Below are positions 11,870 through 26,319 of a stretch of DNA of 64,000 nt, piece after piece. Made by a program: the position numbers and the translations under genes. The stretch is taken from contig CM075187.1 of the NCBI GenBank assembly GCA_037577475.1, positions 23,218,810 to 23,282,809 of the forward strand, read 5' to 3'. The stretch comes from Chaunax sp. Z400 (taxonomy: Eukaryota; Chordata; Actinopteri; Lophiiformes; Chaunacidae). How positions within the stretch are numbered: position 1 is the first letter of the stretch; each line of letters starts with the position of its first letter. The notes under the pieces were generated by a model that was given only the letters and a program-made list of their open reading frames with translations, ran no database searches and was not told the origin of the DNA.

Positions 11870-14800
11870 GAGTGGTTCAGGGGGAAAGGTGTCAGGGAGA
11901 GAGAGCTAACTATTCCAGGTGTTTTGTGATGAGCTGATTGCTCTCTCTGCCTCATATTGCAGTGTGATGGACCAGGACATCTGCCTGCTTTAGGCTGCCT
12001 GGGGTCTGTGCAAGACTGGACACATGACGGACATGTCTGGACTGATGCTGGAAAGCATGTGTGTATTTTGTTTGCTGAAAAGCTGCTGACTTGTGTTTAA
12101 GTTTGTTTATTTTCTGTTCAAATAAAGGGTTACCAACCCACACACACACACACACACAGGGCAGCAGAGAGCATTACTGCTACAGAATGAAAGATATTGA
12201 TTCGTGTGGCTTTAATAATATTACAAAATATAGAATAGACACTAAACATGAGTCAATTACAACAAGTCATTTGCTAGCCTGTGCCGTGGAAGCTCGGTTC
12301 CCCCACTGCACCTAAAAGCAATAGTCCCATGATAGTTTGACCCTCATAGTGTGACTCCTGCCCCGAGAATTTAGAATCACATTGATGTCATTATTAGTTT
12401 GATAGTTATTCTAGAAAACTAAATTTCAATAATGGCCGTTCTCTTCAGGATCTAGCTGAGGGTCCGTCAAATTTGGCAGCAGACTAAATCAGCACAGTTT
12501 CAGCTACAATCTAATCTTAGTTCAAGTCTGTATCAATATTATTTGTTCACATTCTGGATCAGATCCAGATCTGGAATATTACTTGGATCCAGATCAGACT
12601 GATGTGTGGTAGATCTTATGGGCATGTCATTGTGTTTATGAATAAATTCATATGTGGCCTTATCCTGCAATGGGAAAAAAATCTTTAAAAAGAATTCTGG
12701 ATCCAGATGATGATGCAGATCAACACCAACATCTAACGGATTGTTCCTCGGGCCATACCTCCAAAAAAAGTAATCAAAATCTTACTTTTGAATAATAATG
12801 GTAACAGACAAACAACCCAACGCCAACAAAAACAGGTGGATGTAGTTCATCTGATCGGAGACTGTTTTCTTTTCACAGAGGGATGGGGATACTTCCCACC
12901 TTTACTAAAAGAAATGGTCCCACTTTAGCTGCTGTCCCCCCAGGGCTGCTTTCACTACTATTATCTGTCAGTTCTTAAGTGCTCTGGGAGAAAGACCCTC
13001 AAAAAGCATCACATCCATAAAGAGTACTGGGCTCTTTCTTCTCTTTCGTGACCAATGAGTGGCTTTATGCCTCTTTCTAGAATGGCTCCCTGGATAACCT
13101 CACCGTATATAATGACACACACACAAACAGATGAAAGAGTGTGTGTGTGTGTGTGTGTGTGTGTCTGCCACTTCAGTTGGAGAGAAATGGCAGTAGGAAG
13201 CACTTGACTGAAGGAGTTGCATTATGATTCACTGCCTCTGGATGAGAGAGTGCACTGAGCCATAACGTGCGTGAGCCAAAAAGAAAGGTCCTTTTAGATT
13301 TAAACGCCGCCTGGACCACCATGGAATGTTATTTTAAAACATTTATGATGAATCTCTGAGGGATGCAAACCCAAGCGGACCGTTATATTAACGGGAAAAG
13401 CTTTCCTTCCATCCTGCTGCCATGAATCTTCATGTCTTGACATAAACTCAAAGAAAATATAAACCTCAACACTTCTGTTTCTGCTCCCATTTGTCATGAG
13501 TTGAAGTCAAAGTTCTAAGATTTTGTCTATGAACACAAAAAGGCTTATTCCCCTCAAATGTTGCTCACGTGTTTATTTAAATCTGTGTTCATGAGCATTT
13601 GATGGAGATGATCTATCCACCTGACAGGTGTAGCATATTAAGATGCTGATTGAACAACGTGATTATGTGTTGGGATGATCACAATTAAAGGCCACTCTAT
13701 ACAGAGTGTCAAACTAATGGAAGACTTTTGAAAGAAAAGGCCAGCCTCCTCCAGCCACCTGCTCCAACCAGCCCAGCCGGTCTCCCTGGCCAGCCTCTGC
13801 CTGGGAAGATGTCTCTCTGTACAATAAACTGTCTAAACCTTCTACTTGTGTTAGTGTCTCCTCTATTTAAACCACTTCATGGTAACAATTCAGAAGTTGC
13901 TCTCCCACCCTAATTATTTATGTGTGAAAACACTTCTTAGTGAAAAACAAATACTCAATCTAGGGCTGCGCAATATATTATTTCAACATCCACATCGCAG
14001 TGTGGCCAAATACAGGACATGCAGTGTCAAGTAAGACAGCTTCACTCAAACACGTTATATGCTACAATTCTTTTTACTGCTTATTTTCTGTGACAAATCT
14101 ATAAGAAAAGTCTATTGAGCCTGTTTATCTTCCACCACATACAGCAGAGGTGTTAAATTTAACTGTAGGTCTGCTACAAGTTCTTCTATTCAATCATAAC
14201 TGCACCTTTTTACTGTTATTTTTTTTTTTTAAATCTCTATTTAATTATTCTTAATTTCTACTAAATATCTTTATATGATTTTGTTGTTGTTGTACTCATG
14301 TACTGCATTAATGGCTTTTATATTCTATGCAAAGCACCTTGAATTGCCTAGTCATTGAAATGTGCTGTAAAAATAAACTTATCCTGCCTTCCCTTAAGAG
14401 TGTTGGAAATAGCAGATAACACAGCTGCCATGCAAGCAGATTTGTAAAGTTTATTTGAATAAAAAACATGTTTTTTCCCCCACCTCTCCACCTGTTCTCT
14501 CTTCACATGCCGGTGTGAGAGTCACATTATGTGAAACCAAAAATGGAGGGGTGGCAGAGGACTGAACCAACTGTGGTAGAAGTATGAGGCCCCCCCTCAT
14601 GCTGGTTTGATAGAAGAAAATATAATTTTGTCCAAAAAGAATTATGATTAACTGTGTATCTATTTTCTCACAACACATATATTGCAGGAAAAAAAAAATC
14701 TTTGTTCCACATCATTGCCTTATGCAGCCTCATGCAACCCATGTTAAAATTCTACAGTAGTGACAGAGAGGCTTTTTGAAGAGCCATTATTTGCTCTCGC

Positions 14801-17800
14801 TGTGCAGATAAAAAGACAGACACAGCACACACTCGGCGCTGTTCACTCCATCCTTTCTCTTCTCTTGACAAGTGACCTACCTTGTCTGTCTGCACAGTGC
14901 AATCTTTGTGCACCTCTCGCTGAGTGTTGTCCCCAGAATAGGCTTCCTGAAAATGGAGGCACCGTTTCTGTACACATAACCACAGCCTCAGCACCTCGTG
15001 TCAAAAACATTTCAAAAAGGTAGCAAAGAATCTTTGGGTTTTCACTTTCGTTGACTCTGTGATGCTTTTCAACAACAGGTGAGGTTGTAAGAGAAAAAAA
15101 TCCTCACATTCAGTCAGAACGTCATTCGGTTATGTAATGATAATATTTAGCAGGAGAAAACCAACAACAAATGATTGCCAAGTGTCGTGCCTCTCTTATC
15201 TATCTGGTGTTCAGGGTGGTGACACATGCAATATTTAGCCATGAATAAGTAATTCCCCTACTACAGCCAATTAACTCAAGTCAATTAAATGAATAATTAG
15301 AACCAGCTGTTCCTCCAGAAATGAGGCTGAAGACTCCACATCTCCACTTTCAGATTGAAGGATCACTTAAAGTCCTGATTCACGACCACACAGCAGCCTT
15401 AAACAGTCAAAGAGAGAAATCAGTCGTAAAAGACACGGGGGTAGATTTTTCTCCAGTGACAAAAAACCTTCAATAAACTGATGCATTTTTCCTCTCTGTG
15501 ACCCACCGTCACGTCTGTGTGAAACAAACAAACTCCCCTTCAGCTTTTATTAGAATGACAAACCCAGCTGTTGTTCTGTCTCACCTCTTCACCTGCACCG
15601 TTTTACCAGCTCTTTGTATCTGCATGTAAGACATGGGATCTCACTTCTCTGAGGTTGATCGCACAGCAAATTTAGAGGAAATGTGATTGTGAAAGTGAGA
15701 GGATTAAAAGAATTATAAAGTGATTCTATTCTGCATTAGGCATCACAGATTGATGCTGGAAAAGTGAATTCCTCATTTAATGACATCAGACTGGGTTATT
15801 TTTACTGTACAGATGGTCAGCCTGCAGGACTCGCACCCCTCTGCTTTGGCCCCCTGGTATGAAAATCTGACACGTCTAGAATTTGGAAAGATAAAGATTT
15901 TGATTTAAGATGCTCTTGTAGCTGATTTTTGAAGCTGACACCTGCTGTTTGTGATCTCTCATTTAAACCTGCATGACAGGTTAGTAGAATTTTCAGCTAT
16001 TTTATAAGAAAAAAAAGCACATTTGTCTTTAATATATTTTATAAGTCACTTTATCTTAAAAAAGATATGATGACTTCCCTAAAAAGACATTTTAAAATGA
16101 TAGAACCATTAAAATCACCTCGATCATCTCATATATATATATATATATATATGTATAATGAAAATATATAGCTTTATTTTGGAAGGTAGCAATTGCATGT
16201 CTACTATATTCTAATATATGGGGCTATGCATTAAAACATAGTGTTCATATTTTATCATTTTGTTCATCACTTATTTAACACTGTTTAAAGTTCAGGGTTT
16301 CTACACTCCTATTAAGTGTTACATAACCAGTGCTTTGCTGATTTATCTCCTACTTCTTTTTATCTAAATCTCATTCATCTATGTCATATTCAAATGCTCT
16401 CCTTTCATCTTAATGCATTTACACCTTTCAGCTCAAGCCAGATATTTAGAGTGAAGTATTTCCTTAAAGTATCGTTCATGTAATTGCTTAAAGTGTTTCT
16501 GTTGCTCTAAGTGATCACACATATTTTCTGCAAGGAGAAGTGATTTAAATTGTGTCTCACTTTCCGTCTCCCTGTGATTTAGGTTGAGGATTTCAGATTT
16601 CTGTCTACACATCCTGTCCTGTTAATAATTGCTGCAGACGTTGAAATAAAAATCTTCTTTCCAAAAGTGTATTCTTGTGCCCCTTCTACTTGTTTGCTGT
16701 AGATTTTGTCCCGACAGCCGTTAGAGGCTTTGGGACTGAGCTCTGAATGTCTTCAGGCATTCTGTTGTTGATGGGCAGGAACCTCGAGACAAGTGCGAGA
16801 CTGATTTCCGATAGAAACCCTCGCAGCCGACACACTTCAGCCGGGCCTTGAGGCGATCTGTCCATTTGCAGCATGAGTGTCAATAGTGAAGAGCAGCTCT
16901 GCGGTGTCTGAGGCCATTCTCTTATCGTTCTCCTATCTCAAGTCTGGCACTTCATGGTCGGTGATTCAGGATTTTTATGGTGCATTGATGACACATTAGG
17001 TCCAGAGAGTTATCACATTGTTTGTTTGTATGAGACCAAGTCTCTCAAATGAAAGTGTTATTGGTCTGCCTGCTCCGGGCCGAGTGAGGTCACAACAAAG
17101 CGTTGGTTAGAATCCAACAGTGACTGAGAATGTTTTAGCTTATAGGGGTTCAGGATATAAACGACATCCTGATGGTAAAGCATCAGCATGTATTATGTTT
17201 TCACCTTGGTTAAAATGTGAAGATATGATGTAATAATATGATGTAAATAAAAAATAATGTTCTGATTCAGTTTACTTTGCTGATGGGCTCAGCATCAAAT
17301 GACATGAGATGCTGATTAACTAAAAAATTAATTAACAATAAAATACTCCTCACTAGCCACTGTACAGTCTCAGATTCTCATGCAGGCTCTTTACATAATT
17401 TATATTTCTATTCTGGATATTAAATAATCAGACTTAACTCTGGAAAGACTTGGTAGAGAAGCTTAAACTATGTGACTCTTCTTTTGTAATTGCATTTTTA
17501 ATTTTTCTTTGTCTGTTTATTCTCGTCGGTTCTTGATCTTGTCTCGAACCAATTGAGAACTGTTCTTTTATTGATTTAACTCTTAGTTATGAATGGCTTT
17601 TGTGATTCCACTAATAGCCTGGCACGTAGTTCTTTATTCAAAGTCAAAAGAATGCATATTTTTATAACAACGTATATTACATGACAATGTGAAGACAATC
17701 TGACAGTGTCTAAGGGGTTGCGCCATGATTTTACACTTAATTATTCCCTGAATGTGCTGCCCCCCTCAGCTTTACAGAGCTTTATAGTGAGTTTCAGCTC

Positions 17801-20800
17801 AATGTTTGGCACTAACCTGTTTAAATTTGCTCCCACAGGGTTGCCGTCGGCCACTGCTTGTTTACTGCTCAGCATATAAAACGTTAACAACTAGCTGGTA
17901 GAGCATTGAGCAGCTAAAGAGGCAGATATTTGCCTCAGGACTTGGTTCAGACCAAAATCAGAGCTAGTGGTGGATTGACAAAAGCCAGGTGGTCAGAAAC
18001 ATGACTCCAAATAAATGAATAATGTTGTTCTGTAACTGCTGGCAGTGTAAATAACACATTGCAGCAGTTGCTTCCTCACTCAAGTGTACTTGAAAGAGAC
18101 ACAGAAGACCGATCCAGGCTGCTGTTCTGTCTCTGACACCTGCTCCCCCTGTAGACAATGACTGGGTGGATGTGTTGCAATATTTTTATTCTGATCTATG
18201 GTTGCAAGAAAATACAAATTTGTTTTTTCAGGGATGTTAAAAGTCAACCTAACTATTCAATGTATTTCATTTTGTACATTATGTACTGTATGTCTGTTTT
18301 AACTTGAACTCAAATTATTATAGTTCTGAAATCGCAGTGGCAATATACCAAGTACAGTGTCATAAATAAAAAAAGACGGTAAACACTAGCAGAGCCATGT
18401 CATGCTGGCTCCAGAATGAGCAAATATAGTTACTTGATATAACGCGGCATATGAAATGTTCAATGTCTTCGTGTTTTTACATGCAGAAAAATGATGGTCA
18501 TCTTCTTTGTTGCATGATGTAAGATTTCACTAATGTTATGATGGTGCTGACGTGTCCTAATTTCATCTCTCAAAGAGAGGCTGCTGTTGGACAGCATATC
18601 TCACAATCTGATATAGTGTCACACGTCCACAATGAGACTCCTGTCAGGGTTCATGCTGATTAGAAGTAAATAGAATGGGAGATAAGACATCAGCCTCTTT
18701 TAGCCTTGGCATGTCGACATTTGTTGATATTCAAAATCCCCCCTCCCTCCCTAATTATCTTAACCTCTGCCATGGAGGTAAACAAAACTGTTTATCTGTT
18801 GGTGCAAGAAGATTTTACACAAACTCCAGGATGGATTTTCATGAAACCTGGTGGGAGGGGTGGGTATGTGGAAGCAAACCCATTACATTTTGAAGTGGAT
18901 CTGGATAAAGGTGGCCAAGATTTTTTTTTTTTCCCTTTCTTTAACATTGTGAAATAAGGCTTTTTTCCCCCCAATATTTCCATCTATTTTGAAATAAACT
19001 GACGGATTTGATTAAAGTTGGGAGAAGGGTTTTTTTGTCAATACTTGACAGGTTACCATTAAACTGGGAGGAAGGGCGAGGCGTGTGCCAAGGAGGAACT
19101 CCTTAAATTATAGAGTGGAAAAAAAGGGCCCAAAGTTTGAATAAAAGGGCAGATCCTTTACATTTTGGGCCTTGGCCGATGTAAGCAATCATCTGAGTAC
19201 CCTTACAGTTAAAAAATAAATTCAATGTTCATTTATACGGCATTCATTACAACTTTCCATATTCATCACTCTCCTTGTGAGTTCCTTTTTTTTCACAGAA
19301 ATATGGTTTTGACTTAGTACTTATTTCTACTTTGGAGGGTTACTGTTTTTTTTTGTTTTGTTTTGTTTTTTAATTACCATTATCTTATACCCTTGTCTTT
19401 AATGCATTATAAACATATATAAAATGTGACTGTTTTATTTTGAAACATCTTCAAGAGCTGTTGACTTTCATTGATGGTGAATTCTTTTCAGAAAATGACA
19501 GAGCAGACACTATTTAAGTTATGAAAAAAAATAAACTACTGAACTCATGAAACTGATGCTGTGAACACACATTAACTAATTGTCTTAAGTTTTTAGGAGC
19601 AAACTTGCTAATCTGCGATCACATATTAGTTTTTCCTATCTGGTCATTATTTTATGGAGATATTAACTGAAACCAGAAGGTTAAATGTGTTCCAGTCACA
19701 GGAGAACTGTTGACGTAAAATGCTTCGACCGTACGTTCATGTCCACTGATAAAGCATTTAATTTAACTTCATGGACTCCAGCCAAATAAAAGCAGATTAT
19801 ATGACCGCTTCCATGAAACCCAATTCTCCTGTGCCTTTTCTCAGTCGATTGCATTCCAGTATGATTTGACCTCAGACTCAAATAATCAATTCAAAAGATA
19901 ATACAGAAACATGATACAAGCCTGTTCTGTCCTGCAATCAGCGGTAGTATAATGAAATGCCCCGCTCAAATTCAATGCACAATTACACTAATGACACTGC
20001 ATTGCCGTGGCCTTGTGATCATGCATTAAAATAAGATATTCATCATGGTAATTAGACAGCTTTGCACTGGATGACTTTATTTGTGTGTTTGAGCGACGCG
20101 TATGGGACCACAGAGTTTGATGGCTGCACACATGAATAAGTCATATCCTGAGGCTATCCATATTTCATCAAACATCCTCATCTATAATGGACGCTGTTCA
20201 CCATCCGAGGCCCTCACCTGATAGGGGCCGTCTCATCGCCCTTGTCCAGCCATTCCTGCGGAGGAATGATGTACATGCACCACAGTCCCCAGTTGTAGCC
20301 ATGGGCGGCGTTGGCGTACTGCTGCACCTCAAAAGTGTTGTACTTGATGTTGTCTATGGCGGGCAAGATGATGCGGGTGTGATCCTCCTTCATCCGGGTC
20401 AGAATAGGTTCAGCCCTTTGAGTAAAAAAAGAGACACGAGTCAAGTATGGCGAGGCTGCAATAAAGAGAGCGAGAGAAAAGTCTGCCTCAGGGCAAATAA
20501 TAAAGCAGTGCATATATCCATTCTGCCCTGTGGAGGTTTATTAATATTGCAACAATGTTAGAATGAATAAATCTGGTCAAAATGACAGTGATCTGGATGT
20601 TAATGAAAAGTGAAAGTTAAAGAAACTATGTAGGAAATCAGCCTATATTTTTAAAACATGTTAAACAGAGATGCATTTACAGCAGATCCTGATTCAACTA
20701 AATGATACCAGGAGCAGCTACTGTCTATGGATGACTGTCTGATGCTTAACATGGGTTTTCATTGAAGATGCAGTCTGTCGAATCAGCATTTATTCAATAT

Positions 20801-23800
20801 TCAGAGCGACTGCCGGATCCACCTCCCTACACTGTTTGTTTGTTATGTCAAGGTCTTGCAAAATGCAATTTCTACCCAAAGAACAAATAACACCATATCT
20901 TGTTTTATATCTCCGGCTCATGAAAACAAAATGTGACACTCATCCCAGTGAGAAACTTAGTAAGAGGTAAAACCTGATAAAGCAAAACACATCAGGTGAA
21001 AAGGACAGGCTGGGTCTGCTGCTGTAAGACATCCACTCTCTCTCTCTGTTGTGCCTCTATGTGAGGGGTTGCGGGTTTCTGCCTTTTATAGTCTTTATCT
21101 CTTGGTCTGGGGGAACTTTGGCTGTCGCACTTGTTCTCAGAACACATCAGATAGAGAGCAGGGGTCACATTCAAAAAACATCTTAACGCTAAAGTAACTC
21201 TGAACAGGCCAATTAGGAAGAAACATCTCAACTGTGAACGGTAGTCAAGAGCACACAAACTGTGTTGAAGCATAATTAAACTGTTAGTTAAACTTTTGCA
21301 GTAGCTTGCTGGTCATTTATTTCCATTAATATTTGCACAATGATACAAGTAGTTAAATTACTTTTTTCCCTCATATTTTTGTGTTTAACTATACTGAAGC
21401 TATTTTGGGCCATTAAAGGAGATTATATTTCTTATTGTACTATTAATTGTAATATTTTTCTTTACTGTATTTGAACCCCTTTGATCAGCTTCACCTCCTT
21501 TTAATTTCATCCTGACCACAGTGAAAACATCCCCAGACAATGCATTTGTCTCTTGAACATATTTAGTGTCAATTACTCATAAGTATTAGTCATAAGTAGT
21601 TGCATGCTATTGGTGAAATACACGGACCTGGACTACAGTTTCTGGAATACTGCTGTCAGGCATTGGACATCGTTAACAAAACCAAAACAGGCGTCCCTGC
21701 ACTTTAATATAAACGCACATTTTTGTGGTTATGCATGACCTTTAAAACACATTCTGCAACTACAAACCAATGCCATCATCACTATCATCTGAACAATTGG
21801 AAAATAGTTTCCAGGATGTGTCAAAATAAAATCCTGCAACATTTTCTTTTATCAGAGGTGTAACACCTATGAAAGATTTATTCAAGTAGATTAATCTACC
21901 TGATAAATACCTACATTTATCTACATTTTGATTATTCCTAACATAATTACATTTTAACATGGATTTAGTCATGATTTACTGATTAAATTACCCAGATTTG
22001 CTTCATGCCAAATTAAGTAATATCTCATAATATCTTGACTCTGGAAACCTCCTCCTAGAACTTGGAATCATGTGCTTATCATCATAATGGTGGATCTATA
22101 CTTTTACTTTTATACTATTTTTTATCTAGATATAACTTCTTACCATTCACAAATACATGAAATCCATTTGAATGACTCTGAATCTGCATTCTTTTAATTT
22201 CCCAGATCTGGATTTTGACGTGGATCTGAATCCAACTGAGCAAAGTGGTGGAACATCATAAGTTTGCCTATTAATTTTTCATACTGGCAAAATTTATCAA
22301 AAAAAGACCCCATCTCACAATGTTGAAGAAAAAAAAAAAGATCTAGAACAGACATCCATATCCGGATTCACCTCAAAATTTGATCAACTCTTCTTTGGCC
22401 AAATATCTTCCTTTACACAAAGGTTTATGAAAATCTGTTGACAACTTTTCAAGATATCTTGCAAACAACAAACAAACAAAACATAACTCATTTCAGACTT
22501 TATACCTTTTTAGTTTTTGACTTTATAGTCTTGTATTTTGTTACAATTTTATTTCCTTTTTCCTTCAAGTACTTTTTAAGTAGCTTTATTTAGCCAAACT
22601 AGATTTTTCCTTGTAGTTAACTTTGTTCCAGTTTGAGGAAACTCATAAGTCACTAACAGTCAAAGAAGTTCTGACAGTGGCTGCTGCTGGTTGTTTGATA
22701 CTCCAGCCTTTTGACAACAATCGCTCCTTACTTGTTTCTAAGAAACAGTTTATCATATTGGCAAATATGCTGACTTAGTTTCTTGCAGAGAAAGGGATGA
22801 GAAGACTGATACCAGTCCCATGTCTGAACACAGGAGGAAGAACTAGGATTGGATGAGTTAAGCATTTGTTCATGATGACTACACCAACACAGACCAAACA
22901 GTTTAACCAATCATATGAGGTTACATTATCCAAAGGATGCTTTTTTTTCCTCCTATGTTTGAAGTTGTCATTCCTGGTCTCAGCAGCTTTATTCAAAGTT
23001 CTTCAGGAGCAACAAGTTCCTTCAGTAGATACATACGAATCATTTAGATCATTTCTACTTGTAAGACAAATATGCTGATGTTTGTGTCTCTTGGTCATTG
23101 GAATGGTTTTTCATCAATGCTACATCCAGTTAGCTCCCTTCATTTAAAGCCTTGGTGCAAAGTGGTCTTCAGATCCATGTGGTACAGCACAGATACGCTG
23201 CTGGTACATTTTTATAATCATCTCATGCTGGTAGATGATTTCCACCATAACTTCAAGGCAACTCCTCCTATGATTATTTCTAAATTTAAAAGAGGATACA
23301 ATTATGAAATGATAAATGTGTATCTCACGAATACTCCCACACTCTCTATCTCCCAATCTACTCACTTTCTCTCTCTCTCCTCCATCTACTTCTCTTCAAG
23401 AAGTAAAACCCATTTATCTTCCACGAGCAAAATTATTACTTCTCACAGGATGTACAGGACAGACAGTAAACCACAGCAAAACATAGAAAAAGCCATTGTT
23501 TAATAGCGTGAGATTTGTTGGTAAGGTTGACAGATGGCTCCGCAGCCATATCGACTGTTCCAGACACACGCTTGAGAGGATTTCCCACAATCTTCTTCTC
23601 TTCTTCCTACTTTTTGCACTTCCTACTCTGTGTCCCTGGGCAACATGAGAAGCTTTACTGCCACGAAGCATTTGTAACACGTGGTTAACATGAAACAACG
23701 AGCTGAGGCACAACTTTATGGGTGACGGTCAGGAAAAGATCAATGGGATTTGTTTTCACACGGGACGCAGACTCCGGCCTCCTGGGTTAAAATCTTGTTT

Positions 23801-26244
23801 GTGAGCCATCGCTCAACCCCGACCCGCCTTTTCCTCCAATCATCCAGTATTGAGGCGAATGTGTTTGCACTGAAGGTCCATTAAAGCCAGCTGTGGTTCA
23901 TCCAGGCACTGAAGGGCATCTTCTGCGTCTGGATTAGACTCCAAGGAGATGCAAATTAGTCGTATTTGACACCCTGGGAAAAAGACCAGTCTCAGAACAA
24001 TAAAATACATCCAACTATTAAACTTCAAAAATAACTTTTTGAAGACAAATTGCCTGAATTATCTGTTCTGCATTTTTACAGCGGCTGGTTCCATGTAACC
24101 ATGGATGTTTAATTTATTTTTTTTAACTTGATGTTTCAAAGCCGTCTTAACAGTTATTTAACTAAATGAATCATTACATTGTTTGAAAAAGACAGCCTAA
24201 GAAAAACTTGCTGACAACATATCGTGTCGTGCATGTGGAAATTAAAACTTTGATTTAAACCTTTAGACTCTCCTTCTACACTCCCTAACCTTGACAGGAG
24301 CTCCTTTTGCCATCCCAACATCTTCCACTCATTTTCCCCAGAGCCAACCTGCAGCAGCTCCTGTACCTCGGCGATCCATGAGGTTGATAAGATAGACATC
24401 TAGAGACACATCTGGCTCTGACAGACGGGCCTGTGTCATTCCTCTTACTGTATCTGCCATTTCATCTGCATTACACCAAGATGGTTTATCATCCACAGCA
24501 GCCTGAATCAAATTCAGCTCCATGTTAGAATAGGATGTTTCCCCCTCCCAGTGATGAGTGATTGAGGTTTATATGTCGACAATCTTCGGTTTTTTGCTCT
24601 ACCATGCCTTTTTTATGTAGCTGTTCAAACTGAATCAGGAGCTCTTTTGATTCATCTCTTCATTGCGGACTGTTTTTCTTTCATAATAGCTGGTATACCA
24701 TTGTGGAGCTTAATATAAGGCTGCCGTATGTCATATTAAACAAACAGTACGGTGTGAAACAAGCCAAGATAAATATCACTGGAGGTAAACCTTCAATTTA
24801 TATGTCTTTGACTCATCCTTGGAGAATATTTCACTGTCTGTCCTTCATTTGTCCAGCAGTGACTTAAAAAAAAACCTGCAGCTCTCCCCTTTGAGATAGC
24901 ATTTTATTTAAAGTGTCCAGATAAATGGATCCCAAATTGGTAAAGAAGGGAATTATCAGATAATGGAATCTAACTGCTCAGACTTATGCTCTAAGAACAG
25001 CAGGTCTCTCAGTGCCTAAAATAAGATCTCCTTCAAATTCTGCAATGGACCAAACAGCAGAACCTGTGAGCCACGTATTTTTAGCCATTTAACCTCCAGC
25101 TTTGTGTGATGTAAAGCCACAAGTCAGTGTCTCACTTAAGGTTAACTAAACAGTTGTCTCGTTTTCTTAGGTTACTCCTAAGAGTCATATTAAGAACAAT
25201 CAGTTCTTTAAATTGTCTGACTTTATTTAAGTATTAGTGTGACAATTCCAGCAGTAAATGGTGAGGACACAGGTGCAGTCAGGGCTTCAATCCCAATAAA
25301 TCCAATTAACAGTGAAGGGTCAAAATCAGTAAGATTTACCAGTCCAAGACTGGTAAACAGTTTCCAAATCAAAAAGGCAGAGGCAAAATCCAACAAACAG
25401 GCAAAAGTCATAACTGAGTATACTATGTAGCTGCAAACACTAGACAATAAACTGTAAGGAAACACTAGAAACTTATGAGAACAAAGCCTAGAACATGTGA
25501 CATCATCAACAACAAACTGGCAACTAACAGAGAGAATCACCCAGACTAAATACACTGGGATAACGAGGGGATGACAAACAGGTGGCACAGGGAGGAGGAG
25601 ACAACCACAGGTGGAGATAATCAGACAATCAGACACTGGAGGGAAACTTGTTAAAGGACACAAGCAGAGAAAACTAAAGGAGCAGACAGGTAAAGAACAC
25701 AGAGAACATAAATCCTAAAGACACAAGAGAAAGTACAGACATACAAACAATGAACATGAAACAAGAACAGAGGGTTAAACAAAAAACATAAAACAGCAAG
25801 ACAAGAAGTCTAAAGGAAATAACACAGCATGGAGATAACTTACAAAATAAAACAGAAAACAGTGACACAAAATCGAAACATAACCCTTACAAAATAAGAG
25901 GAACAAACAAACTATAGGATGAGATCCACGACAATTAGATTTTTTGGAAACACTAGTTTGGCATCAAAGTTGTCAGTTCATTCTTTGAACCAGCAGGAAC
26001 AACAGAGGCTCTCTTAACTCATGGCCATACAGAGATAATTGTGCTATTTCTGTACTTGAAACTACAGCAGTTCAGAGGTTCTCTGTTCTCCTATACGGGA
26101 TGAATTTTGCTCATAAAGCCATTTCAATAAGGAAAGACTGGAGGTTGAAGTAAATATGATGTTTATGAAATGTGATAATTAGTCTTTCAAAAAACTCTTC
26201 ACAGAGATTGAGATTAAAGGGAGCCTGTCCTGAGCAGCTCAAGA

Positions 26245-26319
<75 letters not shown>

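Larger units (their letters stand above)
11097..20217 (-). other. galnt9 intron 5
   Basis: This 9.1-kb intron starts GTGAGG and ends ATCCAG. It contains simple repeats (11341, 11818, 12138, 13139, 16131), two old repeat copies (12440-12840 and 18757-19175), a short dispersed repeat (13600-13710) and a retroposon-like tail (14150-14395). Sections 14400-16100, 16200-18700 and 19200-20200 have no recognisable gene. Confidence 0.9.

Noticed and set aside
25223..25663. 146-codon minus-strand ORF rich in L, V, S and C
   Set aside because: It lies within a low-complexity dispersed repeat. The hydrophobic residues come from T-rich codons, not from a real membrane protein.
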